DNA of 5,951 nucleotides from Gemmatimonadota bacterium (GTDB taxonomy: Bacteria > Gemmatimonadota > Gemmatimonadetes > Gemmatimonadales > GWC2-71-9), in assembly GCA_029862935.1 (NCBI GenBank), contig JAOTWK010000232.1:1-5951 (forward strand). The letters are read 5' to 3'. Both the position numbers and the translations under genes were made by a program. A model generated the notes under the pieces. The model saw only the letters and a list, made by a program, of their open reading frames with translations, made no database searches and was not told where the DNA came from. This document shows positions 4,677 through 5,951 of this stretch, piece by piece; the stretch's first letter is position 1; every line of letters starts with the position of its first letter.

Positions 4677-5951
4677 CTATTTCAGCAGCATCATTTTGCG
4701 CGTCTGAGCAAAACCCGGTCCCGTCAAACGGTAAAGGTACACCCCGGCGGCCACCGGAATGCCCGCGTCGGTCAGTCCGTCCCACATGACCGCTTTCTGC
4801 CCCGCGGCTTGCGTTCCGTTCACCAACGTCCGCACCAACCGTCCGCCGACATCATATATCCGAAGCGTTACGGTTCCACCTTCCGGCGGGACGTCGAACC
4901 GGATGCGGGTTATCGGGTTGAACGGGTTGGGAGCGTTCGGGTACAGCACAAACGTCTTCGGGGGTCCCGCTTCTTCAGCATGCGGCGCCGCGTTGCACGC
5001 GCCCACAATCACTACGACATCTTCTCCCATGATGTGCGTGCCATCGACAAGTAGGCCCGTCAGACGAAGCGGCACGAGGTCGCCCTTGGCGAGGGGACCC
5101 AGCGTGGCGGCGATATCACGGGTCGAAAACTTCAGCGACAGGTCTGCAATGCCATCCGGAGACATGTCGGCACACGGATGACCGTTGTTATCACCAGCGG
5201 AACCCAGGTCAGCAATGTGAGTTGCTGACGGAGACACCGATTCTTCGATACGCAGTGAAGCGACGTCGATGTCACGCACGTCGAGTTCTTCCGAACCCAA
5301 CAGTAGAGTTGGCAGAACGCCGCGACTCTTCGGGTTGAACGGGTTGCGACAGGAGCCCGGGCGTATCTCAAATGAAACGGAAACTGGAGGAACGTACCCG
5401 GCCAGGGTGGCGAGCGCCGCCACGCCGACCTCGATGTTGCCAACCGTGAAATCCGGGTCCAGGTACTCCAGCCGGTCGTTGGTCGTGTGGTAGTAGGGGT
5501 TGAAGTCCGGATCCAACCAATCCCAGGCTTCCTCGTGATTCACGGCGGCGTATCCGGTCCTCCAGAAGTGCCAGTGGTCGCCCCACCAGGCCCAGTCGTC
5601 GATGTGGAGTTCGTAGGGCGTGTCGGTATACAGTTCCGCAGCATTTATAGTGGCCTCCGCCAGCCACCGCGACGCTCGGTTCGTCTCTATCTCGAGGTCC
5701 TTATCCACCCCGGACTCCCAGTATCCCAGCATGTCGAAGTTGAGCACCCCAACAATATCGACGTTGTTCCGTCGCGCCCAGCTGGAGTAATGGAAGCTGC
5801 CGACAAGACCCTGCTCTTCGCCGCTGAAACAGACGTAGCGTATCGAGTACGCAAAGGCATGCCGCGAGAGAATCTCCGCGGCTGTTAGCACCGCCGTGGT
5901 CCCGGTAGCATTGTCGTCGGCGCCGGGAGCCAACTGCATCGGTTGGTTGCT
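4677..5951 (-). CDS. M28 family zinc peptidase with C-terminal FlgD-like/sorting module (N-terminus outside window)
   Basis: The visible 424 residues (S1-K424) stay open to the window edge; a Met at visible residue 5 is internal, not the start. Residues 1-180 are the C-terminal part of an M28 di-zinc peptidase, an exopeptidase family that is often aminopeptidase. APGADDNATG holds the bridging Asp (D12), SGEEQGLVGS the catalytic and ligand Glu pair (E45/E46), NFDMLGY an Asp ligand (D73) and YHTTND the final His (H155). The first HxD ligand motif must lie upstream, outside the window, with the expected signal peptide. Residues about 186-318 form a beta domain with FEIRPGSCRNPFNPKSRGVL, a module common in secreted proteins of environmental bacteria whose role is unknown to me. 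Residues 337-424 are a FlgD Ig-like module (YPNAPNPFNP, GGRLVRTL, MWDG, GVYLYRL, ending KMMLLK). The stop is TAG at 4679-4677. The protein is probably secreted or surface-attached. Confidence 0.9.
   Translation of the reverse strand, partial: SNQPMQLAPGADDNATGTTAVLTAAEILSRHAFAYSIRYVCFSGEEQGLVGSFHYSSWARRNNVDIVGVLNFDMLGYWESGVDKDLEIETNRASRWLAEATINAAELYTDTPYELHIDDWAWWGDHWHFWRTGYAAVNHEEAWDWLDPDFNPYYHTTNDRLEYLDPDFTVGNIEVGVAALATLAGYVPPVSVSFEIRPGSCRNPFNPKSRGVLPTLLLGSEELDVRDIDVASLRIEESVSPSATHIADLGSAGDNNGHPCADMSPDGIADLSLKFSTRDIAATLGPLAKGDLVPLRLTGLLVDGTHIMGEDVVVIVGACNAAPHAEEAGPPKTFVLYPNAPNPFNPITRIRFDVPPEGGTVTLRIYDVGGRLVRTLVNGTQAAGQKAVMWDGLTDAGIPVAAGVYLYRLTGPGFAQTRKMMLLK
4914..4928 (-). repeat. 15-bp NPFNP repeat, copy 2
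   Basis: Identical to the copy at 2478-2492. Here it lies in the FlgD-like C-terminal module of the M28 peptidase, as part of YPNAPNPFNP. Confidence 0.8.
5331..5345 (-). repeat. 15-bp NPFNP repeat, copy 3
   Basis: Identical to the other two copies, but in an unrelated domain: the RPGSCRNPFNPKSRG segment of the middle beta domain of the M28 peptidase. The identity probably reflects common codon choice for a short recurring peptide. Confidence 0.75.

Noticed and set aside
5937..5939. Start codon of the M28 peptidase at 5939
   Set aside because: The frame stays open to the window edge (S-N-Q-P before this Met), and the M28 fold needs an upstream first zinc-ligand motif and signal peptide. This Met is internal.

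Overview
The window is GC-rich bacterial DNA. Two of its proteins are large, exported and end in a FlgD-like Ig/sorting module with the YPNPFNP-type signature. That module is typical of FCB-group and candidate-phylum bacteria such as Eisenbacteria, Krumholzibacteriota and Latescibacterota. The PadR plus permease-prefix membrane protein pair also fits such lineages or Acidobacteria/Gemmatimonadota. The phylum is inferred from protein style, not shown by a marker gene.

Plus strand, 1-1931: a short G-rich repeat tract is followed by a near-consensus sigma70-type promoter whose 17-bp spacer is filled by an inverted repeat. A two-gene operon follows: a 117-aa PadR-type repressor (GTG start) and, 25 bp later, a 455-aa protein. 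That protein joins a soluble permease-prefix-like helical domain to about 11 membrane segments with a DUF4153-like signature. The layout suggests an autoregulated repressor controlling a membrane protein of unknown function.

1932-2243: a convergent intergenic region. It holds a near-copy of the first half of the PadR promoter with no intact gene behind it, a short possible gene remnant, and a 14-bp perfect hairpin just past the stop codon of the minus-strand operon.

Minus strand, 4375 down to 2244: a translationally coupled pair. A 151-aa exported protein of unknown function overlaps by one base (TGATG) the start of a 558-aa secreted metalloprotease. The protease has an HExxHxxGF zinc motif, a PA domain, a distal SHWD...LMEP segment that resembles the third ligand and Met-turn of leishmanolysin-type (M8) peptidases, and a C-terminal FlgD-like module.

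4376-4676: intergenic, with only weak promoter candidates. 4677-5951, minus strand: the C-terminal 424 residues of an M28-family zinc peptidase, followed by an IxPGS/NPxSxGVLP beta domain and another FlgD-like C-terminal module. Its N-terminus lies outside the window.

The minus-strand half is therefore a secreted-protease neighbourhood in which two unrelated peptidase families carry the same type of C-terminal module. I see no RNA gene, CRISPR array, insertion sequence or phage gene. The least explained items are the small partner protein coupled to the protease, the PadR-controlled membrane protein and the orphan second PadR-like promoter.
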